The translations under genes and the position numbers were made by a program. DNA of 64,000 nt, from NCBI GenBank assembly GCA_951804985.1, contig OX638134.1, positions 9,631,017 to 9,695,016 on the forward strand, read 5' to 3'. Below the pieces are notes generated by a model that worked only from the letters and a program-made list of their open reading frames with translations, made no database searches and was not told where the DNA came from. This stretch comes from Dryomyza anilis. Lineage: Eukaryota; Arthropoda; Insecta; Diptera; Dryomyzidae. Shown here one piece after another: positions 45,736 through 57,107 of the stretch. The number at the start of each line of letters is the position of its first letter. The stretch's first letter is position 1.

Positions 45736-46260
45736 TGAATCGTAACACTATAAACAAAAGTTGAAAAGGAATAAAAATTAAATAATATATTAGCAGAAGA
45801 ATTACAAATACATCATCATAATCTATTTTATTCCATTAACATCAATTTGATTAAATGGTATTTAAAAATGGAACCATTTTAGAAAAAAATCGCTGTTTTT
45901 GTAACATTATCCTTTTTTACAACAAAGCCAATTTCTTTCAAAATTATTAAGAGTCGATATATTTTCATTATTTTCTTCAATAGTGTAAGAAGATCTCAAA
46001 ATAAAGCATCCTATAAAATACACCCTCATAATCTAGTTTATCTCATTAACGTCAATTTGATTAAATGGTACCATTTTAGAAAAAAAAATCGCTGTTTTCT
46101 AAAACAAAGAAAATTTTTTTCAAAATTATTAAGAGTCGATATATTTTCATTATTTTTTTCAATAGTGTAAGAAATTATTAAGAATTATTAAGAGCGATAT
46201 ATTTTCATTATTTTCTTCAATAGTGTAAGAAGATCTCCAAATAAAGCATTTTATAAAATA
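45736..46260. repeat. Tandem duplication, 210-bp units
   Basis: 'cataatctattttattcc' at 45,817 and 'cataatctagtttatctc' at 46,027 begin two units, each with 'gattaaatgg', 'aaaaatcgctgttt', 'attattaagagtcgatat' and 'caatagtgtaagaagatctc'. The second unit also has an internal 55-60 bp repeat of the 'gatatattttcattatt' piece (46,138 and 46,195). Confidence 0.8.
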
Positions 46261-46605
46261 TCGTACAAAGTCTAATTCTTCATTTCGATGTAACTTTTTT
46301 AATACTTTGATTAAGAAAAATTTATAACGCAAAGAATTTGATATTAAGCGTTTAAATAGAGATTTTATAGATCTCAATATGTGGTCCTTCGAGCCGGATC
46401 TATAAATCTACAGAACCAATTGATATATTCAAAAATTAAAATGCATTTTAATAGTTGAATGTATTCTTCTAATTTCATATATATATTGTCCTTAATTATT
46501 AGAAATTATATAATTTATAAATATTTTTATAAACCAATTATTGAAATTGGTAGTTGATGAGTTTAAATACTGATATATTGTACACCAAATCGAACAGGGA
46601 TTGTA
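46261..46605. other. AT-rich spacer
   Basis: No gene or repeat boundary recognised. Confidence 0.4.
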
Positions 46606-46611
46606 ATATAG

Positions 46612-47556
46612 CATACTAGCTGGACACGTGCACGACTCGTGCCAAGATTTTGTGAATTCATAGATATAAAGCGATTTTATTAATATAAAAAAACAATTTT
46701 ATTATATTTTATATCAGGGGATCGTGCTTCTTCCCGGTAGAATTCTTCACCGTAGAGTTTTTCCCAGTAGAAGTTTTAGTGTAGTTAGTTTTAATGTGGT
46801 GAGTTTTAGTGTGTTGAATTTTTAGTTTAGAGAATTTTTAGTGTGGTGAGTTTTATTGTGGTGAATTTTTAGTGTAGTGAGTTTTAGTGTAGTGAGTTTT
46901 ATTGTGGTGAGTTTTAGTGAGGTGAGTTTTAGTGTGGTGAGTTTTAGTGTGGTGAGTTTCGGTGTGGTGAGTTTTTAGTATGGTGAGTTTTAGTGTGGTG
47001 AGTTTTAGTGTGGTGAATTTTTAGTGTGGTGAGTTTTATTGTGGTGAGCTTTATTGTGTTGAGTTTTAGTGTGGTGAGTTTTAGTGTGGTGAATTTTGGT
47101 GTGGTGAGTTTTAGTAAGGTGAATTTTTAGTGTGGTGAGTTTTAGCGTGGTGAGTTTTAGCGTGGTGAGTTTTAGTGTGGTAAGTTTTAGTGTGATGAGT
47201 TTTAGTGTGGTGAGTTTTAGTGTGGTGAGTTTTAGTGTGGTGAGTTTTAGTGTGGTGAGTTTTAGTGTGGTGAGTTTTAGTGTGGTGAGTTTTAGTGTGG
47301 AGAATTTTAGTTTTTTGTTTCATCTTTTTAGATTGTGTATGTGCTGAGTTATGTCGTTTTGAAAGTTTAGGTTGTATGAGAGGTACCACGCCCCTTTGTC
47401 CAATCCCGCCCATATATAGCCTATGACACCCTCCGGACTCCATAGTATCCTGGTGCAAAATTTCAGTTAAATCGGTTCAGCGGTTTAGTCGTGATGCTGG
47501 AACAAACAGACAGACAGACTGACAGACGGACCATGAGTTTTATATATATAGATTAG
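46612..47556 (+). mobile_element. Unclassified element with internal minisatellite
   Basis: The left side starts 'tactagctggacacgtgc' and 'acgactcgtgccaag'. The right side has 'gaggtaccacgcccctttgt', 'aaatcggttcagcggtttag', 'tcgtgatgctggaacaaaca', a GACA run and 'ttttatatatatagatta'. This order (TAGCTGG start, 'cggtttag..cgtgatg' and a TATATATAGAT end) is common in insect non-autonomous repeats, though I cannot name the family. A 15-bp minisatellite fills the centre. The 115-codon minus frame with HTK repeats is the minisatellite's translation. Confidence 0.5.
46770..47312. repeat. 15-bp minisatellite, about 36 copies
   Basis: The unit 'gtgtggtgagttttA' type (gtgtggtgagtttta) is repeated; the right part (47,190-47,300) is perfectly regular and the left part is degenerate, with some 16-17 bp units such as 'gtggtgaatttttagt'. 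It shares TTTTAGTG with the 19-bp array 4 kb upstream. Confidence 0.92.
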
Positions 47557-48395
47557 ATTTAAATTTCGAGCCACCGATTCATGGTATAGAGAAATGCATT
47601 GTTTTTTTTTCATATCGGACCACTATCCTTAAAGAATCAGTGGATTAAACTTTAAAAATATAGACGAAAAGTAACTTTTGTATGGTTGTTCATATTGATA
47701 AAGGGTTAAACGAAATTATTTTTACAAATTCAAATGCGGATATTGTGGTCAGAGCAATTAACGCAAAAAAAACTCGTAAATTCTAAAATTATCTGATTTA
47801 TGACAAACATAAAATTAACAAGTTTTCAGTGATATCTGATCGATCATGTTGTCAACAAAAAAGTTCCAAAAAGTGGGAAAACAAATTGTGGACATTTTGA
47901 TTATTATTGCAATTATTGCAAGTTTCGAGAGACCATCTTCTAAAATAGTAAAAGTGAATCAAGTCGAAAATCAGGATTTATGAATCGGAAATTTGCGGCG
48001 AAAATAAAGTTTTAGATCTAAGCCTAACAATCAATAAGATTTGTGGCAAAACAATTTAATATATTTCTAATTTTACAAAATTAAAGATGAGAAATATAAA
48101 TCTTTAACTATTTTTTAAAACTATAGAGTATTGTTGTTCATTTATGATACAATTTTTTCTTTTACCATGTTTTTATGTTATGAATAAATGAAAATGTAAA
48201 GATCATTTCGTTTACACCCTTTAAGTTTCCTCATAGTTTATCCCAAAATATATCTTTAAAATAATATGAAATATTTCGTCTTATCTATAATTTAAATGGT
48301 ATGCCCTAGTACTAGTAGAAATATACCCTTTTGGAGAAAGCATTAAAACATGTTGTTCATATAACTAACTATAGCATTTATAAATATTATTCAGA
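47557..48395. other. AT-rich DNA, no gene recognised
   Basis: Unique-looking sequence; 'acttttgtatggttgttcat' near 47,672 resembles part of FB4, possibly a relic. No ORF. Confidence 0.4.
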
Positions 48396-48397
48396 AA

Positions 48398-48470
48398 AGA
48401 TCAATTGATGACTTTTGAAATTCAAATGGAATTTCTAAATTTCAATTGATCTTTTCTGAATTACAATTGT
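48398..48470. repeat. Isolated 41-bp minisatellite units
   Basis: 'atcaattgatgacttttgaa' then 'attcaaatggaatttctaaa' and 'tttcaattgat' repeat the unit of the 29.3-30.4 kb minisatellite, 18 kb away, for just under two units. Confidence 0.75.
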
Positions 48471-48949
48471 AAATGGTGCAGTCAGGTTATAACGAGGTAC
48501 AAGAATACAACAAAGAGTTCTTGTTTAGGATCTTACCACAACATCTACAAAGGAAAAGACTTTTTCAAATGATCTCCTTTAAAAGTAAATGCAAAACGAT
48601 TTTAGAGAACCCCAAATCATAATCGAAAATGTCCATGGCGCATAGTAATAAACAATAAGGTATATTGACTTTAATTTTGAAAGTGTCTTAAAATAGTCTT
48701 TAATTTAATTTATAAAAATAATCATTTGATCCTCAAAAAATATATTGAATTTTCATTTCTGGAATGGTAATGCGTTTAGCATAAGTTAAATTTGATGAAA
48801 TCAAATGCGACTTACGATTTATATTTATGCTTCCGATTTGAATTTGCTTTTTTATGTTTGGTGCATCCTAAAAAATACGAAAAAAACAAACAAATCATAA
48901 AAAGTGAGCACACCTTTTGAAGTGGTCCAAAAAAGGAATAATAAATAAA
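48471..48949. other. AT-rich DNA, no gene recognised
   Basis: No repeat boundary or ORF of interest. Minus-strand frames of 66-91 codons further right are Phe/Leu-rich and have no domain. Confidence 0.4.
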
Positions 48950-49425
48950 AAAAAACAGACAAATCTGTATAAATAGCAGAAAGTACGTGTAGTACGTACT
49001 TTGATGGAAAACACATTTCGTCAAAAAGGACCTTTTTTGTACATACAGACATTCGTGCATACTACGTACTATGTAAATATGCAACAATTGAAGTGTAGTA
49101 GGAGTGATTGTTGATCCGTTTTAGGATCTTCGAGAGCGACGACGACGAGCATGGTGGCGCGACCGACGGACAAACGACCCGACGGACCATCCACAGACAA
49201 GAACTTGAACTACTCGAAGTACACTCTTGACAACAAACAAAAGGACATTCGTCGTACAAAGTCTACATAGAACACACTTCGGACATGCAAAAGGCGTCTG
49301 CCGTTTAAGCGGATATCGTACGCTGGATGGCTGGCTGTTTTTCGGTTCATCTGTCTGTTTGTGTATTTAGCAGATACGCACGCGACTAAAACGGAAGAAC
49401 CTCTCAAATTTCGGCTGTAAAAATC
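48950..49425. other. GC-richer unique island 7
   Basis: It contains 'agtacgtgtagtacgtact', a dyad around 48,990, and GAC/CGA-rich sequence at 49,120-49,200 ('gagcgacgacgacgagcatg'). Frames of 65-73 codons on the minus strand have no domain. Candidate regulatory or UTR DNA. Confidence 0.35.
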
Positions 49426-49779
49426 TAACACATTTTGATTTTTTTTTTTGTCGAATCTTCTTTTTTTCTAGAATAGCGTTATAAATTTTGTTCCAAAAAT
49501 TGTAATTGGAGTCAAGTAGCATAGCAGCAGTCAGAAGGAGGACTGTACAAAGGATGTCTATGAAAAATGTGTTTTTCTGAAGTAGTCCTTTTTTTATTTG
49601 CATTTTTTTTTGTTTTAAATCTATCAAAATAAACTCAGAAAATGTGTTATTCTGAGAAAACTTTTGGTTGGTTTTATTTTATAATTTATTAGAAACTTGG
49701 ACAACTTGAAAAGTATTTTCTAAGAAAATTTTAGTTTTTACTATTTTATAGAAAAATACTAAAAAAAAATGTTGAAATT
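49426..49779. other. AT-rich spacer
   Basis: No recognisable feature; the minus-strand 86-codon Lys-rich frame has no domain. Confidence 0.4.
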
Positions 49780-51745
49780 TCTAGTATAATTTTTAGTACA
49801 TTCATATTAGATGTTGCACTCAAAGTGTTAAGGACTAAAATGTAAATGGTTCTAGGTACGAATTTTGGGACTTAAGATAAAATTTTTATTATATTATGGA
49901 GGACCAATAAATTCAGTAATAAAATTCAATTTATTAAAAGTAATATGTATTTTGTTTAGTACTAAATAAATTTAATATTTTGATTAATAAAAAAAAGTTT
50001 TTTTTAGTACTAAATAAATTCTTTACTTTTGTACTTAATAAATTTCATATTTTTTATTATGAAATAAATGAACTATTTTAAGTAAGTACTTATTAAAGTT
50101 AATATTTTAGTACTAAGTAAATTTAACAAATTAGTACTAATTAATTAAATATTTTAAATACAAAATAATTCAAATATGTTAAATAAATTCAACATTTTTG
50201 TCTAAAAAATCCAAAGTTAAGAGTACTTATTATATAGTTTTAATATTTTTAATACTAAAAAAATTATATATAATTTTAGTACTAAAGATATTAAATATTT
50301 TGATTACTAAAAAAATTAAATATTTCTGTAAATAAGAATATTAAATAATTAGTAGTACAAAATTTTAAGTAGTAAAAAATCAAATTTTTTGAGTACTAAA
50401 TAAATTAAATATTTTTAGTACTACCAGAAATATGTAACTTTCCTACTAAATAAATTAAATATTTTGACTACTAAATAAATTATGTATATTTAGTGCTAAA
50501 TAAATTAAATATTTTTAGTGCTAAATAAATTAAATATTTTTAGTACTAAATAAATTAAATATTTTTAGTACTAAATAAATTAAATAATTTTAGTACTAAA
50601 TAAATTAAATATTTTAAGTACTAAATTAAATATTTTTAGTACTTAATTAAATTTAATATTTTTTGTACTAAATATATTAAATATTTTTGGTACTAAATAA
50701 ATTAAATAATTTAAGTACTAAATATATTAATTATTTTTATTACTAAATTAAATATTTTGAGTACTTAATAAATTAAATATTTTTAGTACTTAAGAAATTA
50801 AATAATTTTAGTACCTAATATATTAATAATTTTTAGTATTAAATAAATAAAATATTTTTAGTATTAAATAAATTAAATATATTTGTACTAAATAAATTAA
50901 TTATTTTTATCACTAAATAAATTAAGTTTTTTTAATACTTAAGAAATTAAATAGTTTTAGTACCTAATATATTAATAATTTTTAGTACTAAATTAAATAT
51001 TTTTAGTATTAAATAAATTAAATATTTTTCCACTAAATAAATTAAATATTTTGAGTACTTAATAAATTAAATATTTTTAGTACTAAATAAATTAAATATT
51101 TTTATTACTGTATAAATTAAATATTTTTAGTACTAAATAAATTAAATATTTTTAGTACTAAATAAATTAAATATTTTTAGTACTAAATAAATTAAATATT
51201 TTTATTACTGTATAAATTAAATATCTTTAATACTAAATAAATTAAATATTTTTAGTACTAAATAAATTAAATATTTTTAGTACTAAATAAATTAAATATT
51301 TTTAGTACTAAATAAATGAAATATTTTTAGTACTAAATAATTTAAATAATTTTAGTACCTAATATATTAATAATTTTTAGTACTAAATTAAATATTTTTA
51401 GTACTAAATAAATGAAATATTTTTAGTACTGAATTAATTAAATATTTTTAGTTCTAAATTAAATTTATTATTTTTGGTATTAAATATATTACATTTTTAG
51501 TACTATATAAATGATATAGTTTTAGTACTAAATAAATTAAATATTTTTCGTACTAAAGAAATCAATATTTTAGTACTAAATAAAATACAATTTTTTAGTA
51601 CTAAAAATTAAATATATTAAACATTTTTGAATAGTAAATAAATCAAATATTTTTAATACTAAACAAATTTGTTATTTTTAGTACTAAATAATTTTGTACT
51701 GAATATATATAACATTTTTAGTACCTTTCTAGTACTAAATACATT
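49780..51745. repeat. 25-bp minisatellite, about 70 units
   Basis: The unit 'agtactaaataaattaaata' plus 'ttttt' is clearest at 50,500-50,600 and 51,060-51,330. Units are shortened or changed at both sides, with some 20- and 28-bp variants. 'TTTTTAGTACTAAA' includes the palindrome AGTACT, so each unit can pair with itself. A larger block (about 51,060-51,190 and 51,190-51,300) seems duplicated, including the variant 'attactgtataaattaa'. Confidence 0.9.
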
Positions 51746-52870
51746 TAGGCGATATAATGACATAAAAGAAGATTCTAAAGATATTCAACCTAACTCAACC
51801 TCAACAGCTGTATTTATGAGATGCAAAGAAGAATTTTGTATATTTAGCATAACTATATTTGTTTGATCACTCCAGGACCTCAGACCATAACTAACTGTGA
51901 CATAATTGGCAGCTGTTTTTCCAGCCCGGTCATTTAGCACAACGAAAATCATGGCAACGCAGCATGATTTTTACTATTACTCCTTCCGACGCTGCAGAGT
52001 TTCGAAACAAACGAAGAACCAAAGCCATCAACGCATTTAGTTGTTAATGTGTCAACACTTGAATCTTTGTCATCTTTCTCGTCGTCATCATGTCGCTAAA
52101 CGGCTGCAAATTCCACAACATCATCAGCATACATCTGCATAGACAGACAGACAGAGTGATAGACCTATATCAGCGACACTACCATCGACAGGACATTTTG
52201 CCAAACGGCTGTCTCAACGTTGACGACTCCTTCGACTCATCTTTCGTACGCACCGCACATTCTTTCGAAATAGAACCAACTGCCGCTGCACATAACGTTT
52301 ACCTCGTTTCAAAATGCAACAATAACTCCTTCGTTGTCTGCCATCAAAGTCCTTTTGAAAGGATGCAATTATTTGTATTATCATTTTTTTTGTGTCTGTA
52401 CTTCTTACAGTTCGTGCTATTTGTTCAGCACAGTAGCCAGCCTGCCGTATTTGGCATAAATAACCCGGTAGTATTCAAAAATTCAGTGGCATCTGCATTT
52501 CACACATTCACCAACTAACTATTGATTCACACATTGACCCATCATCTGTATTACCTCCTTCTATATTACCCTACCATCAATATTACCCTATCACCAACAT
52601 CCCTACCTTCTTTCCCTATTCACATCATTAGCAGTTGTTCGTTATTTCTAGTTTTCAAAAATTGACCTTCTTTATTGTAACAGTTCTTACATTTGAATCC
52701 TTTATCAGCCACAACCACACTACTCATTGCATCGCCACAAATAGTACTCTAATCCTTGTACAAATAAAAGATAACAAAAACAACACGGAGGACAAGGACA
52801 AAATCTATAAATGCCGCATGCATTTATCAGCTGGATGTGACCAGTATTCATAATTTCAGGGGCGAATTGG
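51746..52870 (+). other. GC-richer unique island 8 with a 142-codon frame
   Basis: About 1 kb of balanced, non-repetitive sequence. The frame 52,090-52,518 (142 codons) has a 21-residue hydrophobic stretch at about residues 92-112 (MQLFVLSFFLCLYFLQFVLFV), but no known domain, and ends just after. In this AT-rich setting a 430-base frame is longer than chance usually gives, yet the higher GC of the island makes it easier. It could be an exon of an unknown protein or chance; I do not call a gene. Confidence 0.35.
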
Positions 52871-52974
52871 GTTGAAAATTGTACGGAGCTTTTCGTTTTT
52901 AAAAGGCCTATAAAATTTTAGTACGATTTAAAACAATTTCATTAAAAAAAATCTTCTTTTAAACGTTTTTTTAT
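52871..52974. other. Short spacer
   Basis: No recognisable feature. Confidence 0.4.
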
Positions 52975-53705
52975 CACTTCCAATTAAAATACATTCAAAT
53001 CTATATATCCTAGTAAATTTTTATCCTATTAGAGAAGAACTGTTCAGGCCAGAATCACATCAGTCATATATATCTGGTGGGGGTTATTACAAGTAAAATA
53101 TCCAATGATCAGTTTTAGATCATGAACCCAGAACAATATCTAAAACGGCTCTTCAAATATTTCGTTATAAATCCACCAAATTGCCTTTTTGCAGTTAGAG
53201 CTATCAGTTTAAATCCTTTTTCTTTTAAATATTTTTCGTTAATAGTTTTCACTTCCAGTCAATATAGCATTCATATACCGAGATCCACAACGATTTATTT
53301 TCAATATTTTTATTTCAAATATCTCTATTGAATTCTTTATCACTTTAAGTTAAAATTAATTCAGATCTATATACCGAGATCCATTATTTACCCTATTAGG
53401 GAATACCTAAACAGGGGAAACCTAATGTGAGTCATAAATCTGGTTTGATAATGACAATGAAAAACTACAGTGATCTGTTTTCGAATATAATCCAAAACAA
53501 CTTCTACTCGGAATATCGACCATTCTTTTACGAAATCGGATCATCACATAAGTCCGACAGTTTTTTAAAATTTACACAGAACTTTTAGATCAACGAATTG
53601 TTCGTTTTGCAGTCGAATACTCGGTAATGTCACAGTCAAAATTCTAATCTATATGATCCTATTAGATATGTAAATGAATAGATCTTCTCTACGTCTTGGT
53701 GGGAC
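52975..53705. repeat. Tandem repeat of about 290-355 bp units
   Basis: 'tcaaatctatatatcctag' (52,996), 'tcagatctatataccgag' (53,351) and 'ctaatctatatgatccta' (53,643) begin similar segments. 'cctattagagaagaac', 'cctattagggaatacc' and 'cctattagatatgtaa' follow each. 'atgatcagttttagatc' and 'gtgatctgttttcgaa' also correspond. The 69-codon frame at 53,122 is part of the repeat. Confidence 0.6.
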
Positions 53706-53789
53706 TTTTATATTGGTAATTTTAGTACAATTTACGTAGTAGGAATTCTAGGGCCATGATAGGACCAAACCAAAATTGCGAATTGAGAA
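53706..53789. other. Short spacer
   Basis: No recognisable feature. Confidence 0.4.
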
Positions 53790-54450
53790 AATTGAATATC
53801 TTGTAATGCCAAAAGGCCGAATCTTTTTGTTTTATTGCCATAACTTTTTATTGGTATAAGATAAAATAGTGGTGTAAAGGCATTAATTGTTTATTCTTAA
53901 TGCACCTATCGATTGTCATCATTATTTTAAAATATTTCTTGGAATTTTTATCATTTGCGAGAAAAATGTTTGGCGAAATATTTTTAAATAATGATGCCAA
54001 TCGATAGGTACTTTAAAAATAAACAATTAATCCATTTACACCACTTTTTTATCTTGCATCAATAAAAAGTTATAGCAAAAAAACAAAAAAAAATCGAAAC
54101 ATTTTAAATCTTTTCATGCCAAAAGGGTGAATATTTTCGTTTTTTTGTTATAACTCATTATTGGTGCAAGATAAAGTAGTGATGTAAAAGCATTAATTGT
54201 TTGTTTTCAAAGCATCTATCGATTGACATCATTATTTAAAAATAATTTTCCAAACATTTTTCTTGCAAATGATAAACATTCAAACAAATATTTAAAAATA
54301 ATGATGCCAATCGATAGGTGCATTAAGAATAAACAATTAATGCCTTTTCACCACTATTTTAGCTTATAATAATAAATAGTTATGAGAAAAAAACAATAAG
54401 ATTCGCCCTTTTTGCATGACAAGATTTTCAATTTTTCGAATTCAGAATTT
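53790..54450. repeat. Foldback repeat FB1, copy 2 (two hairpins in tandem)
   Basis: Two hairpin units (about 53,805-54,090 and 54,110-54,400) follow one another. In each, 'ataaaatagtggtgtaaagg' or a variant and 'catctatcgattgacatcat' face 'aatgatgccaatcgatagg' and 'ttaatgcc..caccac'. The spacer 'cttttcatgccaaaagggtg' sits between them. The outer words 'gattttcaatttttcgaat' match copy 1. Confidence 0.8.
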
Positions 54451-54689
54451 TGGTTTGGTCTTTGGTGGCTAGAAATATCCAACAAAACCACACACGATTT
54501 TAGCGCAGTATACTTGAGAGAAAACTACATTATAAAATGTCAAAAAATGCAAATATCAAAATTTACAAATTCGCCCTAATAGAGAAAATTTCTACTACGG
54601 TATGCTCAATCCGTCCCTGATAAATACAATTTCTTTTTTGTTTTTTTTTTTGTAGTGATTGACAAAAATTCGATTACATACTCTTTGCC
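54451..54689. other. Spacer with CCCTAG-MITE relic
   Basis: 'cgccctaatagagaaaattt' facing 'ctactacgg' at 54,573-54,602 resembles the ends of the CCCTAG-ended family. Otherwise unremarkable. Confidence 0.35.
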
Positions 54690-55060
54690 TACACTTTCTA
54701 GTTTTTCAATTCCATAAAGCAAATATAAATATTCTACATGTTGACTGACTGTACAGTCTCTGTCAGACAATCGGTCCGTCAAATAGTCTGTCCATCCTCG
54801 CTATCCTTTGACAATCCTTTGCCCTCGATGGTAACTGTTGACATTAACTTCGTTACTGCGTTTTGTGTATTTTAATTTTTGATTGATTAATGTTGCGATA
54901 AGCAGGAAACGCGCTTGTCCAGCGTTATACAAATAAATTCAGCTGATAATAAATGATAAATGAAAAATGACAACGATGTCAACAAAAAAAAAAGAAAGTC
55001 ACAATATCACTCAAAGGATGCGGGACACTCTGCGAGGATTTAACTTTCCTTTTCTTTTTT
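54690..55060. other. GC-richer unique island 9
   Basis: Balanced composition: 'tgactgactgtacagtctctg', 'gacaatcggtccgtcaaata', 'gaaacgcgcttgtccagcgt'. No ORF over 60 codons. Candidate regulatory DNA. Confidence 0.35.
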
Positions 55061-55565
55061 TTTTGTTGAAACAATAGCAGCAAGTTCATGCGGAAAAGAA
55101 AATTTTTATGGGAAAACAAAATTAATCAAATTAAAATATGTTTCATGTGAAAACAAACAATATACTACGTGTTTTTTCATCTTGTGAGGTCCTGCATAAA
55201 TTAGTTATGGTAATAGTTTGGATATGATTTTTTTTATTATGTATTTGAATTAATTTGTACTAATTTGTCAAATAGTTTAATTAGTATTTTTGTATTTTAT
55301 AGAAAAATTTTATTCCTCAAACAAAGTTGATTTATTATATAAGAAAATGATACCAAACATAAAATACCATGAAATTAATAGTTTCTTTGTTATTATTTCA
55401 ATAGTTTTTTTTTTATTAAAATCATGCCATTCAAGGCTACTACATTGTTATTAAAGATACTAAATACTATTATAATATTTTTGAGTTACATTATTTCGCA
55501 AAAAAACTCGAGTGGTAAATCAAACATTTGAAATGGCAAATTGGGTTTAAACGATAGAGAGTTTA
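55061..55565. other. AT-rich spacer
   Basis: No gene or repeat boundary recognised. Confidence 0.4.
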
Positions 55566-55697
55566 CACGACAGAGAATATAGCTAGATATAGAGCAAAGT
55601 AGAACAAAAAATCTCATAGAGTTGTGTAAACACTACATAGAGCTCCACTATAGGGAGCTCTTTTTTTTCTCTACCTCTAGCTAATTTCTCTAACGTG
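55566..55697. mobile_element. MITE family D (132 bp, TA duplication)
   Basis: 'cacgacagagaatatagcta' at the left faces 'tagctaatttctctaacgtg' at the right, with TA outside each end (55,564-55,565, 55,698-55,699). The interior has a dyad 'agagctccactatagggagc' around 55,650. Short and without ORF. Confidence 0.6.
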
Positions 55698-55699
55698 TA

Positions 55700-56585
55700 T
55701 TCGAGCCATTAGGTTTTTAGTTCAAAATTTTTAATAAATTTGAAATCTTCACACTAACTCCAGACAGAATTTTTTCAGGAACAAAAACATTTTAAGATTA
55801 ATCTGTTTTTACATACCTTTCTAATATTGGCAAATTCAAGGTAAACTTTCACCGACTCTACTCTATTTATCTAACAACCCTGTAGATTTAACCCTGTGAT
55901 TTAATCCAAACCCTCCCTTAAATCCTAAATGATCTTCGAATAGCCCTATTCTTCATCTAGCTGTCCAGAAAACCCGTTTTGCGATACCTCTCACCTGACT
56001 CTAATAGATTTTTTTCTTATATTGCTCAATTTCTGGGTATTAATTTTACAAATAATTGTTCCCTTTCATTTACTAACATAATATTAATTAATTAATAAAT
56101 ACTTATAAAAGAAATTTAAAATATATTTTTGAGAAATATTTAAATGATTTAGAAAATCAGAAGAATGATGTCTTGTTAAGAATTTTGACTGCTAATTAAT
56201 TGTTGGTAGGTATATATTTATAATTTACATTTACGGTTTTTAAAAAATGGATATCAAGAAAATAATTTAATCTATTTGAAAAATAAAGACTCGAAAAATA
56301 AAGACTAACAATTGAAAAAATATATTAATTTTTAAGAGAGAGTTCCAGAAAATAATTCTTTTTCATTTTTATTCATTCGAATTATGTACTTCAAATCATA
56401 ATTTTTTTTTGGAATATTCCCGCTCAAAAATAATGTCTTTTAACGAAAAACTAAAATGAAAAGAAAAAGTTTTTTCTTCAAATATATAAATAATAAATAT
56501 AAATGATAAAACATTCAAAAACTTTAAAGTAATTATACTAAGTCCAATATGGATTGTAAGTTTTTAAAATTGTTCATATATGCAA
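55700..56585. other. AT-rich DNA, no gene recognised
   Basis: Unique-looking AT-rich sequence with no RNA gene or clear repeat. Confidence 0.45.
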
Positions 56586-56796
56586 CACAGAAAAAATAAT
56601 CTACGTAAATATAGCAACCGAAGTTTTAGCAATTATATTGCTGCATTTACGTACAAATATTCATATTAACAAATGCAATTGCTGATTTAACGAATAATAC
56701 AAATGTTTTCATTAAATTACTGAATTTCATTGCTGGACTGATTAATGCATTCAATTAATACCGGTTGCTATATTAACGTCGATTATTTTTTCTGTG
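56586..56796. mobile_element. MITE family B, copy 2 (211 bp)
   Basis: 'cacagaaaaaataatctacg' at the left faces 'gtcgattattttttctgtg' at the right; 'aaatatagcaacc' faces 'ggttgctatatt'. TA follows the right end (56,797-56,798). The left flank is AA, so that side of the duplication seems mutated. It matches the 19,542 copy internally ('ttgctggactgattaat'). Confidence 0.8.
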
Positions 56797-56951
56797 TAAG
56801 AAAATGTTTGGTTATAATTTGGGATAGGTTCGACCGATCAGCACCAAAATTTGACAGGATATAAAGAATCAAAAAATGGAATAACAATAAAAACAGTCTT
56901 AGTCGAATTGGAATGGTAAGGTATTTGAATGCATTTAAAATTAAGAAAATA

Positions 56952-56976
56952 AGGACTGCGTCGAATAAAATTGTCC
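56952..56976 (+). repeat. Left terminal inverted repeat of the mariner
   Basis: 25 bp, complementary at every position to 58,214-58,238. The complementarity stops abruptly after base 25. Confidence 0.95.
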
Positions 56977-57107
56977 GTTACATATCTTCCCATAATGTGC
57001 TATTGCAAGATTCAAATTAAAAAAATTTGATCATAGTAGCTCTGAATTAAATGGCAGAAAATAATTTGTTTTAGTTATAGTCAATACAAAATTTATTTAA
57101 CGCGAAA

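Noticed and set aside
47111..47458. A 115-codon minus-strand protein with HTK repeats
   Set aside because: It is the translation of the 15-bp minisatellite, which keeps the frame open because 15 is a multiple of three.
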